Assembly (NCBI GenBank): GCA_963676655.2
Contig: CAXXKX010000003.1
Location: 5,270,001-5,334,000, forward strand
Direction: 5' to 3'
Length of the DNA: 64,000 nucleotides
Source of the DNA: G963676655 sp963676655
Lineage (GTDB): Bacteria > Verrucomicrobiota > Lentisphaeria > Victivallales > Victivallaceae
Shown here: positions 35,390 through 45,364 of the stretch, piece after piece
How the letters are laid out: every line of letters starts with the position of its first letter
Position numbering within the stretch: position 1 is the stretch's first letter
The notes under the pieces: model-generated
Databases searched by the model: none
What the model was told of the DNA's origin: nothing
The model's input: the letters and a program-made list of their open reading frames with translations, nothing else
Position numbers and translations under genes: made by a program

Positions 35390-36082
35390 ATGAAAAGATT
35401 TTTCACGCTCATTGAACTGCTCGTTGTGATCGCGATAATTGCCATTTTGGCGTCAATGCTGCTACCTGCTTTGAATAAAGCCAGGGAAAAAGCCAAACAG
35501 ATAAGCTGTCTCAACAATATGAAGCAGCTTGGGGTGGGGTTTGCGATGTATACGAATGACAATGAGGGCTATTTCCCCTGTGCATTGCACACCGCGTCAG
35601 GCGTTACCTGGTGCGGGGTTATGCTGGAGTACATGGGAACCCGATGGGGAGCGAAAGGTCTGAACATTTTTAAATGCCCTTCTGATACAAGCGCGCGATT
35701 GACTACCGGTACTTACGCTTATTGGCACGCCCGTTCATACGCGATGAATGCCGGGGCCGGGACAGACGGTTTACGTGGAACCGCCTGGGGGAACGGCTCC
35801 TCCAAAATGAGTAAAATTCAGGTTCCGTCACAACTGATCAACCTGGGCGAGGTTAAAGTTCCAACCAGTTTAAAGCTTTTCGTCGAGCATACCGGCGGGG
35901 TGGTGCTTTACGCATCGGTTCCGTCTGATCCGGTTTACGGACAGATGCCGGGCTGGCACTGGGGAAATAATAATTATCTCTTTGCCGACGGGCATACTAA
36001 AATTCACCAGTATTATGAAACCGTCGGTAACGGTACGCTTGCCAATCCGCGAGGGGCCTGGACCAGAAAGAGTCATGATTGA
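35390..36082 (+). CDS. Pseudopilin-like secreted protein (prepilin N-terminus, DGH motif)
   Basis: This 230-residue protein has a very short basic leader (MKRF) before FTLIELLVVIAIIAILASML, then LNKAREKAKQISCLNNMKQLG, and FADGHTKIHQYY near the C-terminus. AAAGGA precedes the ATG, and a near-consensus promoter lies 40 bases upstream. It is followed by a secreted GH71/99-like protein 79 bases downstream, so it repeats the pairing of a pseudopilin with a glycan-active secreted protein seen elsewhere in this window. Confidence 0.87.
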   Translation: MKRFFTLIELLVVIAIIAILASMLLPALNKAREKAKQISCLNNMKQLGVGFAMYTNDNEGYFPCALHTASGVTWCGVMLEYMGTRWGAKGLNIFKCPSDTSARLTTGTYAYWHARSYAMNAGAGTDGLRGTAWGNGSSKMSKIQVPSQLINLGEVKVPTSLKLFVEHTGGVVLYASVPSDPVYGQMPGWHWGNNNYLFADGHTKIHQYYETVGNGTLANPRGAWTRKSHD

Positions 36083-36161
36083 TTTGTTTCCGCTTGATTT
36101 TTGCAGAATTGCATATCTTATATAGATTCCAAACTATTATTCTCTGAGCAGGAGTGTTACA

Positions 36162-38654
36162 ATGCGTTTTTTTATCCGGATAAAGTTTTTTTGCCTACTG
36201 ACTTTATTGCTTATGGTGTTTTCAGCGCGGGCGGAAAAATCAAGAACCAGGATGACTATTGCCGGCTATATGGGCTGGTTTGTTCCGTTTCATACCGCGC
36301 GGGGATATGTCAGTCCCTATGATTTTCCTTTGATCCCGCTTGAATACAAAGAGGGCGTAGCCAGTAATTCCGACCAGTATTTTGTCGGTATCTACCGGGA
36401 TGAATTGAAGTTGATGGCCGATCACGGTTGGAATACGGTAGCGGTTGACGGGTTGTTTTTTGATGATAAGAATGTGAAGAGGCAGTTGAATTTGATGGAC
36501 CTGTTTATCCGGGCCGCGGCCGGAATTAAAGGCGAACCGGTGAAAATTATTCCTTTTATTGAGTTTTCACGGACCATAAAAAATCTAGGTGTGGAAAAAA
36601 GCGCGGATTTTTTTGCGAAGAATATATCGTTGATGCTGCAAAAATACGGAAGTTCCGGGCTGTGGCGTAAAATTGATGGACGTCCGGTTATCAAAGTTTA
36701 TATGGCCAGCGAGTTTCCGCTTGAATTCTGGCGCAAAGTTTTACCGGCAATCAAATCATCCGGATATGACCCGTTCTGGATAATGGAACTTTCCGGGCTG
36801 CAGCCGGCCCTCTACGGCACGTATGATGTAAAGCGTTACAAGCCGTACATGGAACTGTTTGACGGGGTGTATAACTTCGGGTGCAGCGGGCTTGTCGCCG
36901 CGGCGAATTTTCCGGTGAACGTCAGGAAGAATTCCAATGGAACCAAAGCCGCCGGATATCTGGGGGCTACTTTATGGCCGGGATATCTCAGTGACCGCCC
37001 TTACAATAAAAATTTTATTTCGCACGACGGAACCGCTTTTCTCCGTAAAGTATGGAATGCTTCAAAAAAGGCTGCACCGGATTTCCTGCATTGGGTCTGG
37101 AACGATTTCAAGGAGTCAACCACCTTGACCTGTTCATACAGTACCCTGACTTCAAGACTTGAAATCGCTCAGCGTTTTCTCAATGAATTCAATAAAACGC
37201 CGTTACCGGTTGGTTCGCCTGACGAACCGCAAACGGTTTTAAGCTACAGGAAAAGCATTTATTCCGGCGAGAGTTTGAGTTTTGAGTTTTTGCCGCTGCC
37301 CACTCTTAAAGGTCCGGTGAAGGGCAAAGTTTGCATCCGGCTTTTGAATGACAAAGGCGAAGTACTGGCGGAACAAGCCAGCACTATGCTTGACCTGAAA
37401 ACGATGACCCCATGGATTTGGCGGGTTAAGCGCGTGATTAAGCGTTCGGATACTTTGACGGTAAAAGTTCGTCCCGAAATTACCCTGTCAGACGGACGTG
37501 TCATAAAATACAATAATATTCCGGATATTGCCGTGGTTCAGCCTCTGGCGCTGGCGGATCAGCTCTATTACAGTATTCCCCTGCATCGTATTGCCCGGGG
37601 AGAACGCAAACTGGAACTTAAAATAAATGGTATTTCGAGTTTGACCGGCCGGAGTGCGTATCACGAGGGCTTGCGCCGGATAGAATATATTCCGCACGGA
37701 GCGGCAAAAGGCGGGGCAATGGTCGCGTCGATGCGTAACGGTCACGCCTTGCGGTTTCTGGCCGGACTTAATATCGGCGGGGCGGAGATGCTTACGCCCG
37801 GTCAGAATTCCCGCTGGTTGAGACTATGGAAAAATCGCAGCAGTGATAAATCTTACGTCGACTGGCGTCCCAGTGACAACCTTTTCGGCAGTGATTATTA
37901 TGCTGCGGTGGTGCGCTTTCCGGACGGTAAATGGGCGTATTCTTCAACTATTTGGACAAAGAGGTCTTTTTCAACTGAAACTTTGGCCGCGATGTGGCTG
38001 TTTGTGCCAAACGCTACCAGTAAAAATGAAGTGATTGACCGCAGCGTCGGACGTCATAATCTGGTTTTCGCCGAAAAAAGTAAAAAATGGCCGTATGTCG
38101 TTTTACGCGGAGACGCCAGGGCAATGAGCTTCAAAGGGCAGTATTTGACTTCTTCGCTCGATACGGTGCCTTATGGCCCGGTTACTCTGGAAGCGGCATT
38201 CAAACCCGGAAAAGCTACTGGCTCCAAGCAGATAATCTGCTATCAGCGCGGGGCTCAAGCCGCGCTTTCAATTGACGCTGAAGGATATTTGGTCGGCGCC
38301 CGTTTGCCGCAGGAGCGCAAGCATCCCAATCCGTTTGTCAAAATCAGGTCGCGCAAGCCGGTTGAAGCCGGAAAATTTGTCCACGTGGTTCTTACCTACG
38401 ATATGAAGACCCTGAATATGTATATAAACGGTGAGCTGGCAAATTCCGCCCCCTGTTCCGGAACCCGTTCATGTGAAGGATTCAGTATTGGTGGCGCGAA
38501 AATTGACGGAGCCTCGAAAGCGGTGGATGAAATTAGCGGAAAAAGTCTGTTTAACGGGGAAATGCTGAGAGTCAGTATTATTGGCGCGCCAATGCCGCAA
38601 AGTGAAATAACCGCTATTTACCAGCGATTGCGCATGATGCCGTTCTGGAAATAA
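36162..38654 (+). CDS. Secreted GH71/99-like protein with C-terminal LamG-like domain
   Basis: The 830-residue protein has a signal peptide (MRFFIRIKFFCLLTLLLMVF, cleavage after ARA). Residues about 30-350 resemble the GH71/GH99-like barrel: IAGYMGWFVPFHT, KLMADHGWNTVAVDGLFFDD and FLHWVWNDFKESTTL, the last corresponding to the WN(D/E)-containing motif of that clan. Residues about 370-620 are beta-rich and unrecognised. Residues about 650-815 look like a concanavalin/LamG domain (VTLEAAFKPGKATGSKQIIC, FVHVVLTYDMKTLNMYINGE). AGGAG precedes the ATG. Probably an extracellular alpha-mannan- or glucan-active enzyme. Confidence 0.75.
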   Translation: MRFFIRIKFFCLLTLLLMVFSARAEKSRTRMTIAGYMGWFVPFHTARGYVSPYDFPLIPLEYKEGVASNSDQYFVGIYRDELKLMADHGWNTVAVDGLFFDDKNVKRQLNLMDLFIRAAAGIKGEPVKIIPFIEFSRTIKNLGVEKSADFFAKNISLMLQKYGSSGLWRKIDGRPVIKVYMASEFPLEFWRKVLPAIKSSGYDPFWIMELSGLQPALYGTYDVKRYKPYMELFDGVYNFGCSGLVAAANFPVNVRKNSNGTKAAGYLGATLWPGYLSDRPYNKNFISHDGTAFLRKVWNASKKAAPDFLHWVWNDFKESTTLTCSYSTLTSRLEIAQRFLNEFNKTPLPVGSPDEPQTVLSYRKSIYSGESLSFEFLPLPTLKGPVKGKVCIRLLNDKGEVLAEQASTMLDLKTMTPWIWRVKRVIKRSDTLTVKVRPEITLSDGRVIKYNNIPDIAVVQPLALADQLYYSIPLHRIARGERKLELKINGISSLTGRSAYHEGLRRIEYIPHGAAKGGAMVASMRNGHALRFLAGLNIGGAEMLTPGQNSRWLRLWKNRSSDKSYVDWRPSDNLFGSDYYAAVVRFPDGKWAYSSTIWTKRSFSTETLAAMWLFVPNATSKNEVIDRSVGRHNLVFAEKSKKWPYVVLRGDARAMSFKGQYLTSSLDTVPYGPVTLEAAFKPGKATGSKQIICYQRGAQAALSIDAEGYLVGARLPQERKHPNPFVKIRSRKPVEAGKFVHVVLTYDMKTLNMYINGELANSAPCSGTRSCEGFSIGGAKIDGASKAVDEISGKSLFNGEMLRVSIIGAPMPQSEITAIYQRLRMMPFWK

Positions 38655-38660
38655 AGCGGC

Positions 38661-39221
38661 TCAAAGAAATATAATCCCGGCCGCACCCGCGGCAATGACC
38701 AGGATTATCGGGTGAACGTCCCATTTCCAGATCGCGCCGACGGCGGCAAGCAGAATCAAACAGGCTTTCCAGTCGAAAGCCGCGAAAAGATTGGGCGCGT
38801 AAACCGACTCCACATCGAGAATCGAGATCAAACCGATCTGAACCGCGGCAGCCGCAATCAACCCGGTCACGGTCGGCCTTAAACCGTAAAAGATTGATTT
38901 GGCGAACTTTGATTCATAAAAATGGAAAAAGAAGATGGCCAGGAACATCAAAAGGGTGAAAGAAGGCAGGACAACCGCGAATGAGGCGACAAGCGAGCCG
39001 CCGACTCCGCCCATATGATATCCGACGTAAGTGGCCATGTTGATGGCGATCGGCCCCGGAGTAATCTGTGATACCGCCAGCATATCCACGAACTGGTCCT
39101 GGGTCATCCATTTCTGATCCAGCGACTCCTGCAGCAGCAGCGGCAGGATTACGTAGCCGCCGCCGATCGCGAATGAACCGATCCTGGCAAAAGAATAAAA
39201 CAGTTTCCAGAGTATTATCAT
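38661..39221 (-). CDS. Chromate transporter family protein, second subunit
   Basis: The 186-residue membrane protein has the ChrA repeat: FARIGSFAIGGGYVILPLLLQE, MLAVSQITPGPIAINMATYVGY (the family QxxPGP motif) and six hydrophobic segments. Half-length members act as pairs. It overlaps the preceding half-gene by four bases (ATGA). Known role of the family: transport of chromate or a related oxyanion; for the short paired form the physiological substrate is often uncertain. Confidence 0.9.
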   Translation of the reverse strand: MIILWKLFYSFARIGSFAIGGGYVILPLLLQESLDQKWMTQDQFVDMLAVSQITPGPIAINMATYVGYHMGGVGGSLVASFAVVLPSFTLLMFLAIFFFHFYESKFAKSIFYGLRPTVTGLIAAAAVQIGLISILDVESVYAPNLFAAFDWKACLILLAAVGAIWKWDVHPIILVIAAGAAGIIFL

Positions 39222-39787
39222 GCTTCTTTCTCCGGTTTACTTTCTTTCATGAGCGTATATTTCAGAAGCGCTCCGGCCGCGGCTCCGAGAAGGATCATAT
39301 AAATCGGGGATACCCTGAAAAAAACAACCGCAACAAAGCCGAGTATCGCGAAGAATATGCCGGATTTATCGACTACCGCTTTTTTCCACATCCTGACGAC
39401 CGCCATAATTACCATCGCGGTAACTGCGGCCCGAATGCCGCCGAAAGCTTTTTGCACATACGGATTGTCGGCAAACCGGGTACAAAAGGCCGCGATAGCC
39501 ATGATGATCAGAATTGACGGGGTTATCACTCCTAACGCCGCGGCAATCGCTCCCGGCAGTTTCTTTTGCTTGTAGCCGACTAACGCGGCGGTGTTTACCG
39601 CGATAATTCCTGGGATTGACTGGGACAACGCATAATAGTCGAGAACTTCCTCTTCGGTGACCCAGTGATGCTTGTCGACCGCCTCACGCTGAATAATCGG
39701 CAGCATGACGTAGCCGCCGCCGATGGTTACCGCGCCGATCTTGAAAAAAGTTGAATACAGGTCGTAATATATTTTCAACTTACTCAT
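39218..39787 (-). CDS. Chromate transporter family protein, first subunit
   Basis: The 189-residue protein is the partner of the following gene: FKIGAVTIGGGYVMLPIIQREAV near the N-terminus and YALSQSIPGIIAVNTAALVGYK, where QSIPG corresponds to the conserved QxxPG(P) turn. About six membrane segments. Its start codon overlaps the stop of the DUF900 gene upstream (TAATG), so the three genes form a tight operon. Confidence 0.9.
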   Translation of the reverse strand: MSKLKIYYDLYSTFFKIGAVTIGGGYVMLPIIQREAVDKHHWVTEEEVLDYYALSQSIPGIIAVNTAALVGYKQKKLPGAIAAALGVITPSILIIMAIAAFCTRFADNPYVQKAFGGIRAAVTAMVIMAVVRMWKKAVVDKSGIFFAILGFVAVVFFRVSPIYMILLGAAAGALLKYTLMKESKPEKEA

Positions 39788-40857
39788 TATTTTTCCATTT
39801 TCCAGTAAGGGCCTTCAGCGGTCTTTGCCGGTTTGAGGCAGGACCGGCTCTCCGGCGGGGTGCCGCGGTTGATTACTTCCGCCAGGTCCTCAATTACCGC
39901 CTGGTTGTTAAAAATGTAGTTATGCCCGAGAATCTTCCGGGAAACCAGCGATATGTCAATGGTATCTATCCCTGCTATTATGACCGGATGATGTCCGTCG
40001 CCAAGTCGCTGATAAGTGGTTTTCAGTGAGGCGGAGGACGACATTGCCAAGTCTTTGGTCGAAACATAGAGGACAACCGGGACTCGCGCCGCCAGCATTT
40101 TCGGGGCTATATCCACCTTGAAAACTTCCGAATCAATATCTGGCGCGGCCATAATCAAGGCTTTAAACCGCGTTGCCAATAGCGGGTCGTCAGAAATGAT
40201 ATCATTAAATGCCCTGGTCATACCGCGATTGCCCATGCTGTGGGCGACCAGATAAATCTGACTCGAACTGTCGGCGTACAGCAAATCTTTTATGAAGTTT
40301 TTGATATTGACTTTTGACCACTTGATGGTTGCTTCGTCGGCGAAGTATCCGTTCAACTTGTCACGGGATGCCCAACTGAAAAAGATCGGCAGTCCGTCAA
40401 ATTTCAGCGAATAAACGATCTGGGCGAATTTTTTCGCGGCGTCGTCAAATGATTCATTATAGCCGTGGATAAAGATTAATATTTTTTTATTTTTTCCGGT
40501 TGCAAGTTTACGCCTGACTGCGGACAAGAACTGATGTTTATCAATTTTCTTCAAGTCTTTTATGTGGTTATACACGTGAGGTTTAAAATACCAGAGTGAT
40601 TTGCGTCTGGCGGCGTCTTTTTTTATATCGATTACCACTTGGCAGATGCCGAAGCTGACTGCTGAACCGCGTTTTTCGCCGTATTCAAAATTGGATTTGT
40701 TTTCGTTCTCAATATTCCGGTCAGTCGCATAGAACAGCGCAATTTCTCCTTTTGCGAGATCGGTCGGTGCGGTTTTGATCTGGTTGTCGGAAACACAGCC
40801 GCAAGTTGCCGCAAGTAACAATGCAAACAAATATCTGTATCGTTGTAAATAATTCAT
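39787..40857 (-). CDS. DUF900-type alpha/beta hydrolase, probable lipoprotein
   Basis: A signal sequence with a possible lipobox (TCGC near residues 18-21) is followed by an alpha/beta-hydrolase domain of the DUF900 type: an early ALFYATDRN segment, ILIFIHGYNESFDDAAKKFA (His-Gly oxyanion region), PIFFSWASRD, and IYLVAHSMGNRG (nucleophile Ser, about residue 204). VVLYVSTKDLAM and GHHPVI would supply Asp and His. Length is 356. It is the first gene of an operon with the two chromate-transporter halves; the functional link is not clear. Confidence 0.8.
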   Translation of the reverse strand: MNYLQRYRYLFALLLAATCGCVSDNQIKTAPTDLAKGEIALFYATDRNIENENKSNFEYGEKRGSAVSFGICQVVIDIKKDAARRKSLWYFKPHVYNHIKDLKKIDKHQFLSAVRRKLATGKNKKILIFIHGYNESFDDAAKKFAQIVYSLKFDGLPIFFSWASRDKLNGYFADEATIKWSKVNIKNFIKDLLYADSSSQIYLVAHSMGNRGMTRAFNDIISDDPLLATRFKALIMAAPDIDSEVFKVDIAPKMLAARVPVVLYVSTKDLAMSSSASLKTTYQRLGDGHHPVIIAGIDTIDISLVSRKILGHNYIFNNQAVIEDLAEVINRGTPPESRSCLKPAKTAEGPYWKMEK

Positions 40858-41048
40858 ATAATAACATTTTCTTTGTATAAATATAGCATTGGTTTATTAT
40901 ATAAATATTACCCGATTGTTATAAAAAAACAATCCTAAATAATTGTTTTAATGATCAATTTCCTTTTATTATTTTTTATTATCAGTTAATTTTTATTTGA
41001 AAACTCTAAAACCGGCATTATATTAAATGTAAACTAATGGAGGATGCT

Positions 41049-42020
41049 ATGAAAAGAATGAAGGTTACGGATCAAGGATGCTATTACCACTTGATGAATC
41101 GAGTCTCCAGGCATAAAGGCCAAATGCCTTTTTCAAATGCTGATATGGAATACGGGTTTCAGTTGCTGCAAAATTTGACCGAATATTTCCTTGTTGAGGT
41201 AATTTCAGTTGCCTGGATGGGCAATCATTTCCACCTGGTGGTCTACGCTCCACACTCGAACGAACTGCCTTCTGAACAGGAAATCGCAACACGCCATAAC
41301 TCTTACTATAAGTCCATGGCGGATGATCTTACCTACAACATGAAAAAATTGCCTTTCATCGATCCAAAACACAAAAAACTATGTCGCAAAGTCGGAGAAA
41401 CAATGATCGATATCAGCTCCTTTATGCGGGCATATCAACAACGTTTTGCAGTGGTTTTCAACCGGAATTATGATTATTTCGGACACCTCTGGGCTGCACG
41501 TTTCAAGAGCGTGATCCTCGAGGGAGCCGATGCGTTGGAAGCTTGTTTGCAATATGTCGAACTCAATCCGGTCCGGGCTAATTTGACCAAAAATCCAGCC
41601 GATTACCGCTTTACCACCTGGGGACGCTATTGCGGATCCGGTAAACATATCTATCATGATAATTTTATCAAACATTACAAAAAGTTGATAGACTATGTCG
41701 ATACCTCAAATTGGAAAGACTCTGATTATTACACTGAATTCAAGTGCAGCTTGACCCGAATTGTCGCGGCTGAACGCGGTGCTAATGCCGCTGAAATAGC
41801 AGAAGCTGAACAGGACGCGCGTCGCAAAGAATCAATGCCGGTACGTTTTTTGAGTCGTACCAGACATTTTTCCGACGGGGCGATAATTGGCTCAAAACTC
41901 TTCATCCGGGAAATCGGCCGCAAGTTCGAAGATCCTGATAAAGTCGAAAACAAACAATTAAGCCGCGGCCTGGACCCGAAAGGCGTGGCAATATACTGTT
42001 TCCGAAAACTTTTGCTGTAA
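41049..42020 (+). CDS. REP-associated tyrosine transposase-like protein (Y1_Tnp)
   Basis: I start at ATG 41049, because GGAGG lies five bases upstream; the ATG at 41037 overlaps that site. The protein (323 residues) has the IS200-like Y1 transposase domain: YYHLMNRVSR at the N-terminus, the HUH motif in MGNHFHLVVYAP (about residue 65), and a Tyr in SFMRAYQQRFAVVFNR followed by GHLWAARFKS, as in REP-associated transposases. No flanking inverted repeats were seen within 150 bases, consistent with such domesticated, immobile transposases. It may act on hairpins such as those in the element at 30292. Confidence 0.87.
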   Translation: MKRMKVTDQGCYYHLMNRVSRHKGQMPFSNADMEYGFQLLQNLTEYFLVEVISVAWMGNHFHLVVYAPHSNELPSEQEIATRHNSYYKSMADDLTYNMKKLPFIDPKHKKLCRKVGETMIDISSFMRAYQQRFAVVFNRNYDYFGHLWAARFKSVILEGADALEACLQYVELNPVRANLTKNPADYRFTTWGRYCGSGKHIYHDNFIKHYKKLIDYVDTSNWKDSDYYTEFKCSLTRIVAAERGANAAEIAEAEQDARRKESMPVRFLSRTRHFSDGAIIGSKLFIREIGRKFEDPDKVENKQLSRGLDPKGVAIYCFRKLLL

Positions 42021-42036
42021 TATGTTAAAACGGTTG

Positions 42037-43923
42037 TCAACCTTCAAGTTCGGCTTTGAGGGTTTCCAGTTCTTCCCAACGGGCGTACATGGTTTGCAAT
42101 TCTTCTTGCAATGTTTCCAGTTTCGCGTGAAGCTCCTCCGCTTCGTGTCCGTGGTCTGTAAAGAAATCAGGCGAACTGAACTTGGTGTTTATTTCCTCGA
42201 TCTCAGCTTCCGTTTCCAGAATACGCTCTTCCATTGATTCAAGTTCCCGCTGGTCCTTGTATGAAAGCTTGTTGGCTTTGTTTTTGACCCTGGTTTCAGC
42301 CTTGGCCGGTTCTTTGACCGGGGCTTGCGCGGTGATTCTACCGGCGCGTTTGGCGAGGTAGTTGTCGTAATCGCCAAGCTTGTAGATAATATCGCCATTA
42401 TCCTCAAAACCGAGAATGGAAGTACATACCCGGTTCAGGAACCAGCGGTCGTGGCTGACGGTCAGGACGCAGCCGTTATATGCCGCCAGCGCTTCTTCCA
42501 ACAGCCGCAGGGTTGAGAGGTCAAGATCGTTGGTCGGTTCGTCGAGGATCAGGAAATTGCCGCCGTCTTTCAGGATTTTGGCGATGATCAACCGGGCTTT
42601 TTCGCCGCCGGATAGGCGTTCCACAGTGGTGTTGATGCGTTCGTCGGTAAAAAGAAATCTCTTAAGATAGCTCCAAACCTTGATGGTTTCGTTTCCAAGT
42701 TTGACGAACTCGCGGTCATCGCTGATTTCCTGAATGACCGTGTTTGTCGGGTTGAGTTTCAGGCGGTTCTGGTCAATATAATTGAATTTGACGGTTTCCG
42801 CTACTTCGATGCTGCCTGAGTCCGGGTACTGTTCGCCGGTCAGCATCTTCAATAATGTGGTCTTGCCGCAGCCGTTGCGCCCGACGATTCCGATGCGGCA
42901 GCCGGGTTCAAAAACGAAATCAAATTTATCAAAGAGTTTGGTATCGCCAAAAGAGATGGAAACTTTGTTCATGGCGGCGACTTTGTTGCCGAGGCGGTCG
43001 GCCGGCGGGATCACCAGTTCGATGTCTTCATCTTTTTCCGGCGGGGCTTCCGCGGCTATATCGTTAAAGCGTTTCAAGCGCCCCTGGTTACGTCTGGTCC
43101 GGGCTTTGGGATTTGAACGGACCCAGTTGATTTCGGTCCGCAAAAAATGCTGACGTTTCTGTTCTGATTTTTCCTCGAGTTCATGCCTTTGGGCCTTGCC
43201 GATCAGAAAGTCGGAATAATTGCCGTCGTAGGAATAAAACTTTCCCCGGTCAAGTTCCACTATCCGGGTCGCCAGGTTATCCAGAAAATAACGGTCATGG
43301 GTGACGAAAATACAGGCGCCCTGCCAGGATGCCATGAAAGCCTCGATCCATTCAACGGTTTTCACATCGAGATGGTTGGTCGGTTCATCGAGCAGGAGAA
43401 GATCCGGTTCGGCTGCGACAGCCCGGGCAAGGGCGACCCGGCGGCGTTCGCCGCCTGAGAGGTTTTCGCACAGCATGTTGCCCGGAGGAGTACGCAGGGC
43501 TGACATATAGGCCTTTAAGCGGGATTCCGGGTTCCACTGGTTATGGAGGTTGAGCCATTGCTCAAGTTCGGCGTGTTCCGGTGATTCCAGCGGTAAAGAT
43601 TCATAGCGTTTCAAGGCGTCATATACGCGTTGCTGCCCGTCGCGAATGTTTTCGGCCACGGTCCGGCTGATATCCACTGCAAAATCCTGCGGCAGATAGG
43701 AAACGGTCAGCCCGGTGGCTCTGGTAATGGCGCCGGAAGAGGGGATTTCCACTCCGGTCAGGATTTTCATGAAGGTCGATTTACCGCAGCCGTTGCGTCC
43801 AACCAGGCCGATACGTTCGCCTTCGTGAATGGTCAGGGATGCCTGGTCGAGCAGCGTCTGGGTTCCGATATTTATGGTTAATTCGCTTGCGGTCAGCAAG
43901 ACTTTTTCGTTGAAAGGAGGCAT
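42037..43923 (-). CDS. ABC-F family ATPase (Uup-like)
   Basis: The 628-residue protein has two ABC ATPase domains without membrane segments: GRNGCGKST (about residues 42-50) with signature LSGGERRR and DEPTNHLD, and a second GRNGCGKTT with LSGGEKAR and DEPTNDLD. The linker contains FLRTEINWVRSNPKARTRRN, the P-site tRNA interaction motif region of Uup-type proteins, and a charged coiled coil occupies the last ~70 residues. ABC-F proteins bind the ribosome E site or, for Uup, also branched DNA. It lies four bases after the stop of the secreted protein gene upstream. Confidence 0.92.
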   Translation of the reverse strand: MPPFNEKVLLTASELTINIGTQTLLDQASLTIHEGERIGLVGRNGCGKSTFMKILTGVEIPSSGAITRATGLTVSYLPQDFAVDISRTVAENIRDGQQRVYDALKRYESLPLESPEHAELEQWLNLHNQWNPESRLKAYMSALRTPPGNMLCENLSGGERRRVALARAVAAEPDLLLLDEPTNHLDVKTVEWIEAFMASWQGACIFVTHDRYFLDNLATRIVELDRGKFYSYDGNYSDFLIGKAQRHELEEKSEQKRQHFLRTEINWVRSNPKARTRRNQGRLKRFNDIAAEAPPEKDEDIELVIPPADRLGNKVAAMNKVSISFGDTKLFDKFDFVFEPGCRIGIVGRNGCGKTTLLKMLTGEQYPDSGSIEVAETVKFNYIDQNRLKLNPTNTVIQEISDDREFVKLGNETIKVWSYLKRFLFTDERINTTVERLSGGEKARLIIAKILKDGGNFLILDEPTNDLDLSTLRLLEEALAAYNGCVLTVSHDRWFLNRVCTSILGFEDNGDIIYKLGDYDNYLAKRAGRITAQAPVKEPAKAETRVKNKANKLSYKDQRELESMEERILETEAEIEEINTKFSSPDFFTDHGHEAEELHAKLETLQEELQTMYARWEELETLKAELEG

Positions 43924-43927
43924 AATT

Positions 43928-45274
43928 TTATTTCTGGAAGTATTTTTGTTCGATTGAATCGAGATATTTTCTCAGTTCCGGCGAGGTTTCCCGATGGTTG
44001 CGGCTGTCGGCGTCAAATTCATATTGCATCCTCACTCCTGGAGGGATTTCCCGGACTTCGATGTCATAGAGGACTTTTTCTATTTCGATTTGCCGGGCAA
44101 TGGCTTTTTCTACTGCCTGCAGATCGTCATAAAGTTTTTTCGCAGCTTGCTGGCGGTCCGGTTCGTTCAGTACTTTAGCAAGCCGGTTCTTTAGTTTAAG
44201 GAGCTTGATCTGGACCGGTGCGGGGGATGAATATGCCAGTTCCATCAATTTTTTAGATGTTTTCTCCACTACTTTTTGGGGGCCGACCATCAGGAACTTT
44301 TCCTTGGGAATATCATAAATTTTGGTGGTGGTCTTTTTGGTTTTTGATTTGCCGGTTTTGAACATACAGGGGATGTTGTAAAAATATTTCATATCTTTAG
44401 CCAGAGTTGTTCCGGGCAGCGGGAAAAGAAGGTTGATAAATTTACTTTTGATCGCGGCTTCAAACCAGAATTGCATTTTATCCTGGTCGGAGAAATTGAC
44501 CGAGTCAGGGGCGTCTTTCAGCATCCGGTTGATTTTTTTCATGATCACCCGTCCGGCGCTTGAGTCAAAAACCCGTCCCGGGGAATATTTGCCGGAAGCG
44601 CTCATTATTACCATATCGGCCGGGGCGTTGTCAGATGAGCGGCTCAACCGATGCAGTTCCCCGAGGAGGAAACTACAGTAATCTTCATATAACAGATAGG
44701 ACGCACCGTCGGTCGGTTGCAGAGGATTATCAATCAGTTCCCTGAGTTTAGGCAGTTTGCTGGACCGGGCGGCTGCCAGTAACGTTGGCATGTAGGTAAC
44801 ATAAGAAAGTTTTGGGGCGTTAAGTTTATATCGGATAGCGCCGCGCAGACCGGCAATATACCATTCCGGCAGGGTGATCTCCTCTTCCTCCTCCGGCTTG
44901 ATACCGCATTTTATCAGTGACAGCGCGGTCAATAGTTTGCGGTCGGTTACGCCGTTGTCCCGTTTGGTGATAGCATCCGCATTGAGATAGATGGAGATAT
45001 TTTTATCAACCGGGAGAATTGCAAACCCGCCTTTAAGTTTTTTATCGATAACGATTATGCGGCAGTTGTATTTTGCGCTGGCCGGACTGAAGCGCAGATA
45101 GCCGGAAGTGATCCGGTCGGCCATTGCCAGGTATTTGCGAGCGGCCTGATTTTTTTTGTTTTCCGACTGCAGTTCAATTTTGATGCCTTCGGAAGTCTTG
45201 AAGCCGCTGCCGGAAACCTGCCATATCTCTCCGGTTAAAACCGCTAAAATAAATGTAAAGATGACTTTTTTCAT
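43928..45274 (-). CDS. Secreted protein of unknown function
   Basis: The 448-residue protein begins with a signal peptide (MKKVIFTFILAVLTGEIWQV, probable cleavage after SGS). The rest is mixed alpha/beta and rather basic; a Glu-rich EEEEEITLPEWYIAGLRGAIRYKL segment around residue 130-155 recalls the region of metallopeptidase-like families where a helix follows an exposed loop, but I see no HExxH motif. The C-terminus is helical (ALNKL-like KKLYDDLQAVEKAIARQIEIE). I do not recognise the family. It is co-oriented with the ABC-F gene and probably in the same transcript. Confidence 0.7.
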   Translation of the reverse strand: MKKVIFTFILAVLTGEIWQVSGSGFKTSEGIKIELQSENKKNQAARKYLAMADRITSGYLRFSPASAKYNCRIIVIDKKLKGGFAILPVDKNISIYLNADAITKRDNGVTDRKLLTALSLIKCGIKPEEEEEITLPEWYIAGLRGAIRYKLNAPKLSYVTYMPTLLAAARSSKLPKLRELIDNPLQPTDGASYLLYEDYCSFLLGELHRLSRSSDNAPADMVIMSASGKYSPGRVFDSSAGRVIMKKINRMLKDAPDSVNFSDQDKMQFWFEAAIKSKFINLLFPLPGTTLAKDMKYFYNIPCMFKTGKSKTKKTTTKIYDIPKEKFLMVGPQKVVEKTSKKLMELAYSSPAPVQIKLLKLKNRLAKVLNEPDRQQAAKKLYDDLQAVEKAIARQIEIEKVLYDIEVREIPPGVRMQYEFDADSRNHRETSPELRKYLDSIEQKYFQK

Positions 45275-45364
45275 TTGTCTTTTTGTTAAATCAATGTAAA
45301 TTCAAATATACGCTACGTAAGATAATCTCATAACCGGCGATTTTAAAGCCGTGAAACGGAAAAA

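Noticed and set aside
43154..43923. Possibility that the ABC protein is a transporter or antibiotic-resistance determinant
   Set aside because: There are no membrane segments and the linker and C-terminal coiled coil match Uup-type ABC-F proteins; no resistance context is present.
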